Shown here in pieces: positions 10,044 to 21,874 of a stretch of 64,000 nucleotides of DNA. The notes below the pieces were generated by a model, which worked only from the letters and a program-made list of their open reading frames with translations, had not been told where the DNA came from and did not search any database. Position 1 is the stretch's first letter, and the number at the start of each line of letters is the position of its first letter. This DNA comes from Aphelenchoides besseyi (lineage: Eukaryota > Nematoda > Chromadorea > Rhabditida > Aphelenchoididae). The stretch spans positions 6,076,001-6,140,000 of the forward strand of contig JAMPIQ010000002.1 in assembly GCA_024699855.1 (NCBI GenBank). The letters run 5' to 3'. Made by a program: the position numbers and the translations under genes.

Positions 10044-10407
10044 CTACATCTCTACTGCGGTTTTTGGACAAAAGTATCTGAACAGAAACCAACCACCGAA
10101 TTCTTCTCCAAATTCAGAATGCAAAGCTCGAGGAAGCGTGGACGATTATACGGCAACGCAAATAGCTGTGAGTATGTCCCTTTTAGTCTTCTTCTTTCTA
10201 CAGTTGGTGTTTCTAAAATGGCGACCAAAGCGCAAGATTCTCGAGAAAAATGAATCATTCCAAATCAATGAAGTTTTGCAAAAGAACATCTTAGGCGGCG
10301 AGCTTCGTACACGTTGTTAGCCATGTTTTTGGGCTCATTCTCTTCTCCATACTTCATTATATTGTTCGATAGTAATCTGAGTTATATTCAATAAAATTTA
10401 CGTTCAA
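10044..10407 (+). pseudogene. truncated duplicate of the 3' end of the second SLC49-like transporter
   Basis: This is identical, base for base, to 6419-6782. It therefore contains the last 91 codons of that transporter, the stop codon, the 3' UTR with AATAAA at 10390-10395, and the last 20 coding bases of the clathrin light chain-like gene in reverse. It has no 5' exons, so it cannot make a transporter. An in-frame run into it from 9916 is chance sequence. Perfect identity implies a very young event, gene conversion or an assembly artefact. Confidence 0.93.
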
Positions 10408-10607
10408 AATAATAGTTTACATGATAGTAAAGCTAATATGTTTTGAAAGATATTAACAAGAGAATTGCAAGGACTCAACTTATTTACAACGACCAACGGC
10501 CTACTTGAACAAAAGCTCATTTGAATCAATAAATAAAACACAAAAGTATTTGGATGAGTAATGGATAACGGGAGGAGATTGACGAGCATTAAATGTAAGC
10601 CGTCAGT

Positions 10608-11823
10608 TCAAGCATAACATTGAACGTATTTTTCGGCTAATTCAACGGAGTTAATCCACTCCTTGAAAGCACGTAGATGTTGATACGGACGTTTGGAACG
10701 AGCTCGAGGCACCACACGTTCAATGCTTCCGAAACGACCGGGCTCCAGGAGCATACAACGAACCAATTGGATGACATCACTCGAAAACAACGCTTCAGTA
10801 GTGAGTCCGTAATCCGAAAAGCGAGAGAGATTGTTCATATCTCCGGGCATCGCGCGGATTGTCAGCTGCAAAGAAGTAATTAGAATCGAAAAAAGTGTTG
10901 AAAAACCTCAGTCAATTTTGGAAACAACGGCGATTTCAAGTGTTGCGTTTTGATTTTCATGTGCAACTCACTGCCGGCCGTTCCAATCGCATTCACATAC
11001 GCGACGAATGCAAACCAACGTGACAATTTAACGGTCGAAAGCCCGGCAAGACACAACCTATAGATGATGGAATAGATTTAGAACAAGGTTCCTACTCACT
11101 CGGCCAAGGTAACATCGATATTCAAACAACGAGCATATGGAGCGAAGAACTGAATCGACTGCCAAATGAGATTGATGTCTCGAGATGTCCATCGTTCGTC
11201 GACGAGCAAGACGACCGATCGCTCGTCGATTTGCACGTAGAAATTACGGTTCTTACCCACGCGATGAAAGTCGTCTGAAATATTTGATTACTTTTGTTCG
11301 CAACATAAAAGTCCGTCGTTTTTCGTATTCAATTTCCGATTAACTTTTTTCAAGTTCACAACCGACAAAAAAGGAAATTAATTACTCTCATCACTTCAGT
11401 TTACGTCACGTTTAAGAACTAAATTTGGAAACAGAAGACTTGGAAATTGTCCACTCACTTTCTGAGGTCTCTTCGAAGATCTCGGATACTTCGCCACGTA
11501 AAACATCAAAGTAAATCAGCGACTGAAGACGCGACGAGACGACGCGATTAAGCTGCTGGTTAACACGTCGCATTCTCAAGACATCTAATGGCGACGAGTA
11601 GTCGCAGATCATCGACCTAAACTGTTGACGTTGAAGGGCCTTGTGGACTGTAAACAAACCAAATTTCGTCGGTCAAAACGATTTCGTTGCCTCCACTCTC
11701 GTCTTTTCGACTCCGTCGAAGCAACGACTTCGCCATTTTGCGTTCACCCAAATTGTGCTTCTTGCGACGTCCGGCATTCAGAAACATAACCAACGATTTC
11801 ATTGTCCAAACTGACGAGGGCAT
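10608..11823 (-). CDS. F-box-like protein, uncharacterised
   Basis: Five exons on the minus strand. The start MPSSVWTMKSLVMFLNAGRR lies at 11823, with acceptor-like CTTTAG three bases before the ATG. The second exon carries SPLDVLRMRRVNQQLNRVVS followed by RLQSLIYFDV, a pattern like the F-box helix pair used to bind Skp1. Exon 3 (QIDERSVVLLVDERW...) and exon 4 (VKLSRWFAFVAYVNAIG...) resemble the beta-rich region that follows nematode F-boxes, and the last exon ends with ...EYVQCYA-like helix and stop at 10608. The intron after the F-box exon is longer (about 180 nt) than its neighbours. If correct, it would be a substrate adaptor of an SCF ubiquitin ligase. The F-box is weak and the exon 1/2 junction is uncertain. 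Confidence 0.5.
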
Positions 11824-14800
11824 TCTCTAAAGCTCAACTTCAATCAACGAAGCGAAAGATCGCGCAGATTCGGTCATCAAAACTGGAAACTACAAGATCA
11901 CGTCGTCTTTACATTACGACATGCGCGTTACGGACAACGCAATAAACAGCGCGCAAGTTGAAAATACCGGCTGAGGAACAATAGACGGAGGTTGACGCGC
12001 AGTATGCGAAGTTTACACCCGCAGTTTAAAGTTAATTTGAAAATCTTATATCGGTTCTGCTGTGCATGTTCCTTTCGAAATAGCGAATGCACGTTCTGAT
12101 GTGCCCAACACTCGATCATAACCCGGAACAGTCGAGAGCAATTGAGTTAGAGAGGGAGGTTGATGAGCGGTAATTTACGACTTTCGGGACCGCACCTTCG
12201 TTTTCAGAAGCTTTCGATTGTGAATGTTTTCACTTTCACTGATGAGTGGAGTGATTAACTGCATTTTTGTATTATCACCAACACCGTCTCTTGTAACCGA
12301 TAAGGCGACAAACAGTTAGCAGTCAATTAACGTCCGAGTGCGGATTGCGGATAGAAAACTTGGAAATGAATCGAAAGTGTGTGGACGAGAGTACGATAAG
12401 TTGATTAGCAAAATGAAGAGCTTTATTTTGAATAGAAATTTGATAGGCCACAGAAAATCGCGTTTATACGTTTTCTATTCTTCGTAATTGTAAACACACG
12501 CAAACGAAACGTGTGATCGAAGGAATTGCGCGTCACGATTCGTTGTTTTTCACACGGTCATACAAAGAAGTGGGAATTTGCGTGTTCAGTTACTAGCCAA
12601 ACTTCATGGTCGTCAACGATTCTCAAATCCAATTGATCGGAATCTCAATTCCACTAAAACGCGTGAGTCCGGAGGCCATTTGATCACGAGAAACAGAATT
12701 AAATCACCAAAAACCGAGGCTTAGTTTATATCCCTGAATTAGAACGGCATAAGAAGGGAGTGAGCTGCTGGTTCCTGGTTTCGAATTAGAATGCCAATGG
12801 ATCTCTTCTAATGAGACGATGCCAATTGGATTAGTGCCTACAAAGCGCGTGAAAAGGGGGCGGAAACAAATTAAAAAGTTTAGCGTTCGGTTTTCGGTCT
12901 GTAAACGACATTGTCCGGAAGACGATTCGGTTGAAAGTTTTGGACGGATACTCCCCAACTATTCCGAACTACGTTACAGTAAACAAAAAACATTTGGACG
13001 TTCACGTCATCTATTTCGACATTTCTCAGCAGAAGCTTGCAAAACGAAAAAAGAAGAGAATCTCCGTCCATATGTTTCGTTGTTGGAAATGACGATGGAG
13101 TTGAAATCGCCTTCACCGTGTCATTCGGAACACTTCCGTCTTAAAAGACAATCTAAATATCATCACATTCAAACAACTGTGGAAACACAGATGCGCTTCT
13201 ATTCGCCCAACTTTAAAGGTTTCTGTTAAGACACCTGTTCGCTAATTTCCAACCACAAAATACCCCCGAGGCAACGAGCAAGTCGCCATTGTCCGATGCG
13301 TAATTGCTCGATAAAAAATTAGCCGAATAAGCAGTAGCTCGAAATGGGCGGAACTGCTAACGAAATGGTTCGTTGTCGTCATCGAGAACCAGTTATTGCT
13401 CAGCAAACAGTTCGAAACTCCTGAAGTTAAGCCACGCGAATCGCGTTCCAAGAATGGTCGTCGTAAACTGCATGACATGTCGTGTTCCAGTGAATTTCAA
13501 CAGCCGGGTGTTCAACGAATGAACGGCTGATGGATTCGAGTCGAACATTTGCGTTAAAATTATGAGAACGAAGAAGAAAATCCAATTTTTACGCGGAGGA
13601 TGAGAAGACGCGCAAATTATTTCTTTTGCAAACCCTCTGACTTAAACTCATCAGTTGGGGGTGTGGAGATGATGACAACGAAGTTCTCACCTTCTTATCG
13701 TCAACTCGATTTTGGCAACCGCATCAAAGGAACCGCTTTTTGTTTCGATCCAAACGGCCAATTGAACTCGACGACAACAGAAAACGAGCAGAAAAACACG
13801 ATAATTGGAACCCAAAACTAAGCGGCAGATGATCGGAAGTCGCGAAGGAAATTGGCCAAATTTGCAAGTGAAAGTGGGCGACAGTTCGATCTGCCGAAAT
13901 GACGACCACATGCTTTGCTGAAGATTAACAACTGACATTTGAATTGAACGATAAGCGCGTGGCCCGTCATTTGCAAAGAAACGTCGACGAATATCGCTTC
14001 CTTCAATCTTCCCATCTGAACCGTTGGAGTCGAATGAAACGCTCTACAACGTCAATGGCCACCCGAATTTTCACATTCACGGGCCGCAGAATTCGATTTG
14101 CTGCATGACACACGAATTATTTTCGGTTCAGAATCGAAACAAACACTTCGCGGATCGTAGCTGTTCGGCGGGGAGACGTGGCGGAAGGAAAACAAAAATT
14201 AAAAATGCGTGAAAGGTCGCCAATTTTTCCACGAATTCGGTGGAAGAACGAACAACTGTCGTGGTAGATGGATAAAAGATTAATGGCTGGTCGAAACGCG
14301 GAATTAATGGAAGAGGAACAAAAAACAAACTTGAAATGCGAACATCACAACGAGACTGATGGGCCGTCTCGGACGTTCGAGAAGGATAATTCGCTTGTTA
14401 TCGTAGATTGTCGTCGATCCTACACTAAAGGTCCGTTCGTCCGCCCTCTCCAATTTCCATTATGAGAACCGGTGGATTGAAAAGGATTAAGCATTGCAAA
14501 CATACGAATGAAAAGACTTGGCTGTCTGTTCATGGTAACGATAAGAACTATAACACGAAATGTCGTGTTATCATTTAACTCAATCTCCTCCCTACCGTCG
14601 GTCGAGAAAGAAAACGAAGAATTCAACGGTTGTGCAATCGATCACCTGCTTATTGATGCTGCTCGGCAGCTGTACAAGGTCAACAAAAACTCAACGAAAA
14701 TTAACAACCATTTCACGTGCAAGAGTATTCATCACGTTTTTTGCAACGATTCGAAAATTGGGGCAAAGAAGCAACACAGTGTGGATTTTCAATTAGTCGG

Positions 14801-17214
14801 CACTTCACGTGCTTCACGTTTCTGCACTTGAAGTCTCAGTGTTCGCGTTGTTTTGGGAAAATTAGATGCTTTTCGCCTACACGCGATCCCGCAAAACCGA
14901 AATTTTACTTTGCATCGCTTGGGTTTTTGGTTAGTTAGTCACGAATTCAAGTAGAAAAACTACTGGGTTACACAAAACTCGGATTGTAATTCTCGCGTGT
15001 CTTTGGCGGTAGAATAAGCTGACTAATTGCCCTACGAATACATTAATGACCAACAAATTGAACACCCACAATTCCCGCTGGTATAGAAATTCAAAATGAC
15101 AGACGTTTGATGAGAACTTTGAAATGGAAAGGTGAATGAGCAGAGAAATTTGAGGGCAATCTCACAAAGCAAACAGATTTTCGATATCACAAATGGACCT
15201 CAGATTTAGTCGGGAGAACAAAAGCATCACAGTAAAAATGGAAGCATTCTGTTTTTAGACTACCAAAGTGTAAAGAGGCCAATTCGACGGCTAAACATCT
15301 TCAATTAGAAACGGCACAGTAACTTTGAAACAATTTTTTCGATTGTTTGTGTTTTAGTTTGACATCAAACAAGAGCGTTGGTTTGTTGACTTTCTCTTAT
15401 TATTCGAAAACCAAATTCAACGTAAGTATGTGATGAACGGGTGTTCCTCAATGAGTAATCAAATTTGCAATTCCGAGCATTCGAAGTTTTCGAAATCAGT
15501 GGAGCGATAAGACCCATTCAAACACTACTAATGGACTGTCTTGGACTTACGTACATTTTTAGACACAGGCATTTGAAACCTTCTTGTGATTCCAAATCGA
15601 GTCGTCTACATCATTTTGTGGCATCATAATTAGAGAGAACGTTTATTGCCATTTAGTTGAACTCGAGACATTAATTCCGGTGTCTCTTTGAGCTAAAAAT
15701 GATTGGCGACCTGCTGTTTCATTTAGTGTACTTGGTTACTGTATTTGAATAAAACTGCTTGATGTTTACGTGTACGACATCTGATACTATCGATGGTTGT
15801 GGCTAAATTGCCTCAATTTGCTTGGCTAATAATCAAAAGATGTTTGCCGAGAAAAGAGATGTAAGGACGATATGTTGTTGAAGGAAATTAAGGCCTCAAA
15901 CGTTTTTTTACGAGACATCAACGAGATTACAACATCAACTCTCGTTTCATCTGTTCACTTGCTTTTCTAAATTACAACTTACCAACTAGTGTTTCTTGTT
16001 TTTGAACATGTGGGGCGACGAACATCAACAGAACTCAAAAGCATTAATCAACTTCTTCAAAAGGTTGTCGATCGTTGATGTCCACATGTTCGGATCCAGA
16101 CGAGCACACACATGAAAGAATAAGTGATCGATTATAATTGAAAGCCGGAATTTGCTTATTTTCGTTGTTCGTCGTATCTCTTCTTCTTTACAATTCATAA
16201 CAATGACATTCAATCTGGTCGCTCTCTAAATAGCAGTAACTGTTAACCTTAAAATGTCCGTCAAAAGACCCAGGAACTTTGCTCGACATTTCTCAGCTGC
16301 CAATTAAACGGGCGATTAGTGATCGGCAACTGCGGACAGTTTTCATTCATTTTGACTTCCGAATTACGAAAACAACAAGCCTTCTAGATCAACTCACTTT
16401 CTTAATCAACACGTTCTCTTTGACTGTAATTTGATATAACGTCATAACGTGAAATCGCCCAATTCATCACCTATTCACCTAATTTGCTTACGCATCATTC
16501 GTCCAATTCGTTAAAAACGCTATCTCATGACTTTAACACGTCATCTTGTGCTAAGAACTTACTGAGTCGTGTGACTATTGTTAAATTGATTGTGGTGAAG
16601 TGCCAAGCAAGTTCTTTTATTTATCGTATACGCTCTTCGCCCGAGTTTCTTCGACCCAAAAGAACATGCAACAGAAAGGAAATTCCTTGGAATGTCCGAG
16701 AGAATGACGAACTCGATAGCTAATTCTTCTATTTTTTTGTATAATTCAATTTATCTTTCGAATAAGATTTAGTTGATGCCTCAGGCTATAAAGACTAGGT
16801 GAGACGGGAAGTTTTACCAGAAAATAAACCCAAAATGACAAGAAGGTCACGTTTTGTCGACGCGTAATAACACACGACGCGGTTGCTTCATCTTTTTTTT
16901 TTGACTATAATGTCAATATTACGTTACAGAAAATGCATTTTCTTTTATTAAAACGGCTGCCAATTGTGCATTTCAACTCGAACACTACAAAGCTTATGGG
17001 AAATTTCGTTGCACATCTTCGGCTCGTAGCAAGAAAGTCGAAAGTATTTGGATTGGAAGTGTGAAGACGTTCAAATGGAACGCCGCCGTGTTTTTGGACT
17101 TCGAATTACCATAGCTATTGCTTCCGATGCACTCGAGAAACTCAGCCATGCGATAAGATGCGTATTACTCCAAAATGAAAACTTACAGTCGATCCTCGAC
17201 AACACACGAATTTG
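11824..17214. other. 5.4-kb region without a supportable gene
   Basis: Many short frames exist on both strands. The longest is 136 codons at 12819-13229 (plus), basic and without domain or helix pattern. Short frames overlap on opposite strands (13600-13938, 14420-14831) as expected for non-coding DNA with moderate GC. No tRNA, repeat array or long open exon chain was recognised. The right-hand end should hold the promoter of the GPCR gene. Confidence 0.45.
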
Positions 17215-19784
17215 ATGTGCGACGTATTTCGTGTGCAGAAACATTTCATTTTGTTTACTACATTAGTCGTGTATTCTCTTTTCAAATGCAGTTTGCGTAC
17301 TATGCTTTCAGATCATAGCGTTTGGCGGATGGATCTGATTCTTCCTCGTCGAAGGTCATTCGAAACTCGCGATGAACTGCTACCCACTGTTGCCAATGCT
17401 GACGATGCCGAAGAGTTGATGTACAGTGCCTCCGAAAGTGGAAATCTCGAGCACGCCGCTGAGATCTTTCAAGTTTGTTTTTTTCTTTCCATTGACGCAA
17501 CAAACTTTGCGGTTTTTCATCCAAACGAATTGCTTTTTAATGCTAATTGGACTAATTAGTAAGTTGCTGAATCGAAGATTGTTTTCAGGACTTTTTCACA
17601 CAACGAAATGGAAGCGCATTTGACACAATAGATTACGCCAATTTCCCGCGTCCATCGACTAACTACGTAAGAGATAGCTTTGATCTGTATGCCAAATAAA
17701 AAGAATACAGAGTTTGTTAGCAGCAGCAGCCATTTGCAACTTTCTTGGAGCATTGTGTATTATGATAAATGCGTTCGTAATCGTTGCGGTCTTACGGAAT
17801 CGTAAACGAGTTTTAACGAACGTCTTCTACGTTCTTGTACTCCATTGTGCGTTTGTTGATTTAATTCGTGGATCATGTGAGTTTCTGAAGTTTGCCTCCT
17901 AAAGAAGCTACGAAGAATTTTAGGTCTGGTTGTTTGGGGACTACCGCATTTGTTGATCAATAACCTAAGAACAATTCAAGAAAGACTATTGATTTTCAAG
18001 GTATAAGGCGTTTAGAAGAAAACGACATTCAGGAGTTTAGATCAATCAGTTCATTTTGATCTTTTTGCGAAGTTGCAATCTGATGACCATTTTCATGTTG
18101 TTGATATTTACGTTAAACGAATACGTGGTTATTAGGTATCCGTTGCATTACAGACGTTATTTGCGAAGACGTACAGTTCTCATCATTCTCGCTTGCAGGT
18201 TTGTAAACAGTTACACGTGATAGTACGTTCGATTTCAGTTGGATGATATCTTTGTTCTTTGGAATAGGCTCAATCTTTTCGAATTTCTTTGAATCCGCAC
18301 ATTCGATTATGGTTTTGAATAACGGAAGTTTGCATTTCCGTGGAAATTCGACTGCCGACATTTCGCAACGTGTGACTAGAAGGCCGATTGCCGGAATTTC
18401 CATCAGCATTATTTGTATGCTGACGATCTTCTTTCTGTGCTATCTCTGTCTTGCGCTCGTTCTTGTGTGCTACGGAACGATTTTGCGCACAATTCGACAG
18501 TTTCATTTGGGCGAATCTAAGGGAAAGTTTTGCAATGAAGAAAGTCAGAAGTTTCATCGAAATACAATGCGTGTGATTGAAATCGACAAGGAAGGAAAGA
18601 GTGCAATAGTAACAGCAACAAACTCAAACGCTGCCGATGCTAATGGAAACAATTGGACCAGCGAGGGCCAACAAAATGCACAACAACCGTGAGTCTGCGA
18701 CTCTTCTTCTCTGACTGAAAACTTTTCCCCTAGAAGATGTAACTCGCATAGGAAATGGAAGTCGCATTTAATGTCACGACACAAATATTTGATTGTGATT
18801 GGGAGCGTTCTGTTCGTTGATATTTTGTTTCTTCTTCCGTACAGCGGTATTCAACTGGTCGCTCTTCTGCATTTGAACAACGTTCTGACGACAAGTCCAC
18901 GTTCTGCCTTGGTCCGATGGGGTCTTCAAGTAAGACAAAAGAAGAACAATAGTAGCGTATAACATGAGACTTCAGATCTTGATTGGATTTCACAGTGTTT
19001 GCGGCGCTCTTTGCTACTTTCGGTATGATCGTTTCACTGAATAGGATCTCAAAGATGGTTTCAGAATGCACGAGTTTCGGCGTTTGGCTTGTTGTTGTCA
19101 AACAAAAATGGGGCGATCAAAATCAGTCAGTCAATTACGCTCCGAAGGTATGACACGAACAAAGAAAGTTAGTAAGTGATGTTTAGGACAAAGTCGTGAT
19201 GGAGCTGCAACCAACGAAGAAGAGCCATGCTCTCGACAAGCGAGACGTACAAGTGGTTCGACAGTAAATGGCACCGATCCAATGAGCAAAAAACAACCGC
19301 ATGCAGTTCGTCGTTTATCGCGTTTGCTAAGTCGTGGTCTACTCGATTCAGATGACTCTTCGGATACTCAAGAACAAATCCAACCGGTTCTTCCCGCTGT
19401 AACAAGTTTGTTTAGTTCATCACTGTCTGTTCATTAATCGATTTTAGTTTTGGACGATCCCGAAATTCCGTACACGCCAACTGAAGACGAACTGCAACAT
19501 ATTCTAGATTGCGGCCTAGGTATCTTGTTTAAAATGATATAAATACGAATATTTCGAATAGGAAGTCCTTTTTTGGAAAGCAACTGGTCAAGAGTAGTTG
19601 GTGCAGGTCTTCGATTTCGAGCATATGGTGATCAACGAGAGGTTGTGAATTGACTGCGTGCTCTTTCATTCTTTGAATTCAGGAAGGAAGACCAAAACCA
19701 AAATTGTCAACACTAAGCGACATGCGTTCAAGCACATGTTTCGAACGGGAATCGATTTGCCTCCCCGATGAACCGGCACAATAG
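17215..19784 (+). CDS. orphan rhodopsin-class (family A) G-protein-coupled receptor
   Basis: About twelve exons encode a seven-helix receptor. After an acidic N-terminus come TM1-2 (ICNFLGALCIMINAFVIVAV, LRNRKR, VFYVLVLHCAFVDLIRGSC) and a linker containing WGLPHLL. TM3 is SCNLMTIFMLLIFTLNEYVV, followed by IRYPLHYRR: NEY-(V)2-I-R-YP stands where DRY-(x)3-I-x-xP is usual. TM4 begins CSWMISLFFG. TM5 is ISIICMLTIFFLCYLCLALV, then a third cytoplasmic loop of about 100 residues. TM6-7 are LIVIGSVLFVDILFLLPYSG and the ILIGFHSVCGALCYFRMHEF exon. The Ser/Arg-rich tail is spread over four more exons to the TAG at 19782. The start at 17215 gives a hydrophobic leader (HFILFTTLVVYSLF); an alternative start is 17329. 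Ligand unknown. AATAAA at 19810 ends the transcript. Confidence 0.82.
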
Positions 19785-19809
19785 AAATGTGTTTACTTTT
19801 GAAAGTGTT

Positions 19810-19815
19810 AATAAA
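19810..19815 (+). terminator. polyadenylation signal of the GPCR gene
   Basis: AATAAA lies 26 nt after the GPCR stop codon. Confidence 0.65.
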
Positions 19816-20063
19816 ACTTGTAAGTAAGAGAACTGATTAGTTTTCTTGTGAGTAGCGAACATTGATCGACAGTCCAAAGGTTGTCAGTTAGGAGAAAGTG
19901 AAATCAACTGCGCAATAAACTGCGTTCTTTTTTGATTGTCTGCCGCTTATCAAACCCACGAAGTGTTTTTGTTTGTGCACTTGATTGCATTAACAACAAA
20001 CTGATATTGAAGCTTATTTTGTTAAACGTCGTTATTTCTAACGTTTTCTGCAAGTTTTCGATT

Positions 20064-21503
20064 ATGCCGTCTAAGATAACACATTTTGTGGATATCGATG
20101 AGGTGGAAAAAGAAGCGGTTGCTCGATTGCCACGCTCTGTTCTCGGCTATTATGTGAGCGGAGCCGACGATGAGGAGACTTTGGCTCGAAATCGAAAGAT
20201 GTTTAAAAGGTAAGACGAGAGTTCAATAGGGAAGCATGTTTCTTTCTTACAGCTACTTGATTCGTCCATTGGTATTAAGGAACGTAAGGGAATTGGACGC
20301 AAGTGTTCAGTTACAGCTGAAAGACAAAAACGGAAATATTTGCTTTGAAAAACGATTTCCGTATCCAATTGGCATAGCTCCAACGGCACTTCAGAAAATG
20401 GCACATCATGAAGGCGAAATAGCTACTGCTCGAGGTTGCCCAACAGACTAATCACAATTAACTGATTATTTGCAGCTGCTGCTTTTACAAACACTCTTAT
20501 GATCAACTCAACGTTGTCAACCACCTCGTTAGAAAATGTGGCTGAAGCAGCCAAAGGAGGAACCTTTTGGTTTCAACTTTACATTTACAAAGATCGAAAG
20601 TTAACTGAATCACTTGTACGCAGAGCCGAAGCTGCCGGCTTTTCGGCGTTGGTCCTGACCGTCGATGCACCGATTTTTGGTCGACGTCGAGCGGACGAAA
20701 GAAACGGTTTTGAGTTGCCCGCACATTTGGAGTAAGTTCAGTGATTGAATATTTCAATTGATTTATAGGTTGGCCAATTTTTCGAAATTACCACAAGCTC
20801 AAGTGACTTCTGACGGTACGAAGACCTCAGCTCTCAGTTCGTATACGAAAGTTCTATTTGACCAGTTCGTGAATGAACCCAAAAACATTAATCGTTTTGT
20901 AGAACATTGAATTGGAATGATCTGAAATGGCTTGTTGAGTTTTCTACGTTGCCAGTAGGATATGAAAACTCATTTTCTATCACATCCATTTGTGTTTAGG
21001 TGATTGTTAAAGGGATCATGAGAGCAGACGATGCAATCGAATCAATCAAACATGGAGCTGCCGGTTTAATCGTGTCGAATCATGGTAGATAGAAAGAAGT
21101 CAAATAAAAACTTTAGGGATTTAGGTGGAAGACAAATTGATTCCGCCCCTTCAACCATTGAAGTGCTTCCCGAAATCGCGAAGGCAGTGAACGGTCAAGT
21201 TCCGTTGATTATGGACGGAGGAGTAAGATCCGGAAACGATGTGTTTAAGGCCTTAGCATTCGGTGCCCAGATGGTTTTAATCGGACGACCGATTGTTTTT
21301 GGTTTGGCTGTCGGCGGCTTTGAAGGAGTGAAACACGTGCTTCGACTCATAAGAAATGAATTCGATTATTCACTTCGATTGTCTGGTATATTCTTGTTTT
21401 CGGGATGTTAAACGATCTCAAAACTTCAGGTTGTCCAACAATCGCGGATATCCGGTCCAACAATCGAATGGTCGTTCATGAGCGTTTCTTTTCCAACCTC
21501 TAA
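20064..21503 (+). CDS. HAO1-like: FMN-dependent (S)-2-hydroxyacid oxidase (glycolate oxidase family)
   Basis: Oxidises short 2-hydroxyacids such as glycolate to 2-oxoacids with H2O2 release, normally in peroxisomes. About eight exons joined by 38-60-nt introns give a full-length protein. Visible landmarks in order: [20 protein letters not shown] (substrate Tyr region), [27 protein letters not shown] (active-site Tyr), [27 protein letters not shown] with the flavin-contacting Lys, [12 protein letters not shown] with the catalytic His and the substrate Arg, then [20 protein letters not shown] and [12 protein letters not shown] for the phosphate-binding TIM-barrel end. The start [15 protein letters not shown] matches the family N-terminus; an upstream in-frame Met (19932) would add a hydrophobic leader and is less likely. 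The C-terminus is ...FFSNL, where SNL may act as a variant PTS1 instead of SKL/SKI. AATAAA is at 21611. Confidence 0.93.
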
Positions 21504-21610
21504 CTCGCTTTCTATTCCTCTCGGCAATTTGCTTCACCGCTTCAACATAAGCCAAAGATTGTTAAAGACAGACAACCGCCCATTTTTTGTGCCAAAATGT
21601 TCAAAAAAGA

Positions 21611-21616
21611 AATAAA
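21611..21616 (+). terminator. polyadenylation signal of the hydroxyacid oxidase gene
   Basis: AATAAA lies about 107 nt after the stop codon at 21503, followed by a T-rich stretch. Confidence 0.55.
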
Positions 21617-21874
21617 TATTCAGTGTCTGAAGTGCCAATCTCAAGTTATTTGAGTTTTAGATCAAAATTGTTTGAACGTGATGTTTTCAATAACCACTTA
21701 TGATTCACTCGACTTTTGCGATTCATTGAATAGACGCGGAATCACGAGGAGACAATTGTTTATTTCAGTCATAGATCTCATGTTGACAGAACTATAAAAA
21801 CGACGGAAACGTTGACTTAACTTTTTTAAGTGTCCGCGATAATTTCTCCAAACCTAGTCAAGAGCTCAAGTTCC

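Noticed and set aside
9916..10320. 134-codon plus-strand frame ending in the transporter C-terminus
   Set aside because: Only the duplicated part resembles the transporter; the upstream 40 codons are antisense of the small acidic gene, so it is a chance extension.
12819..13229. 136-codon open frame on the plus strand
   Set aside because: Basic, low-information composition, no domain, overlapping open frames on the other strand and no splice context; could be chance.
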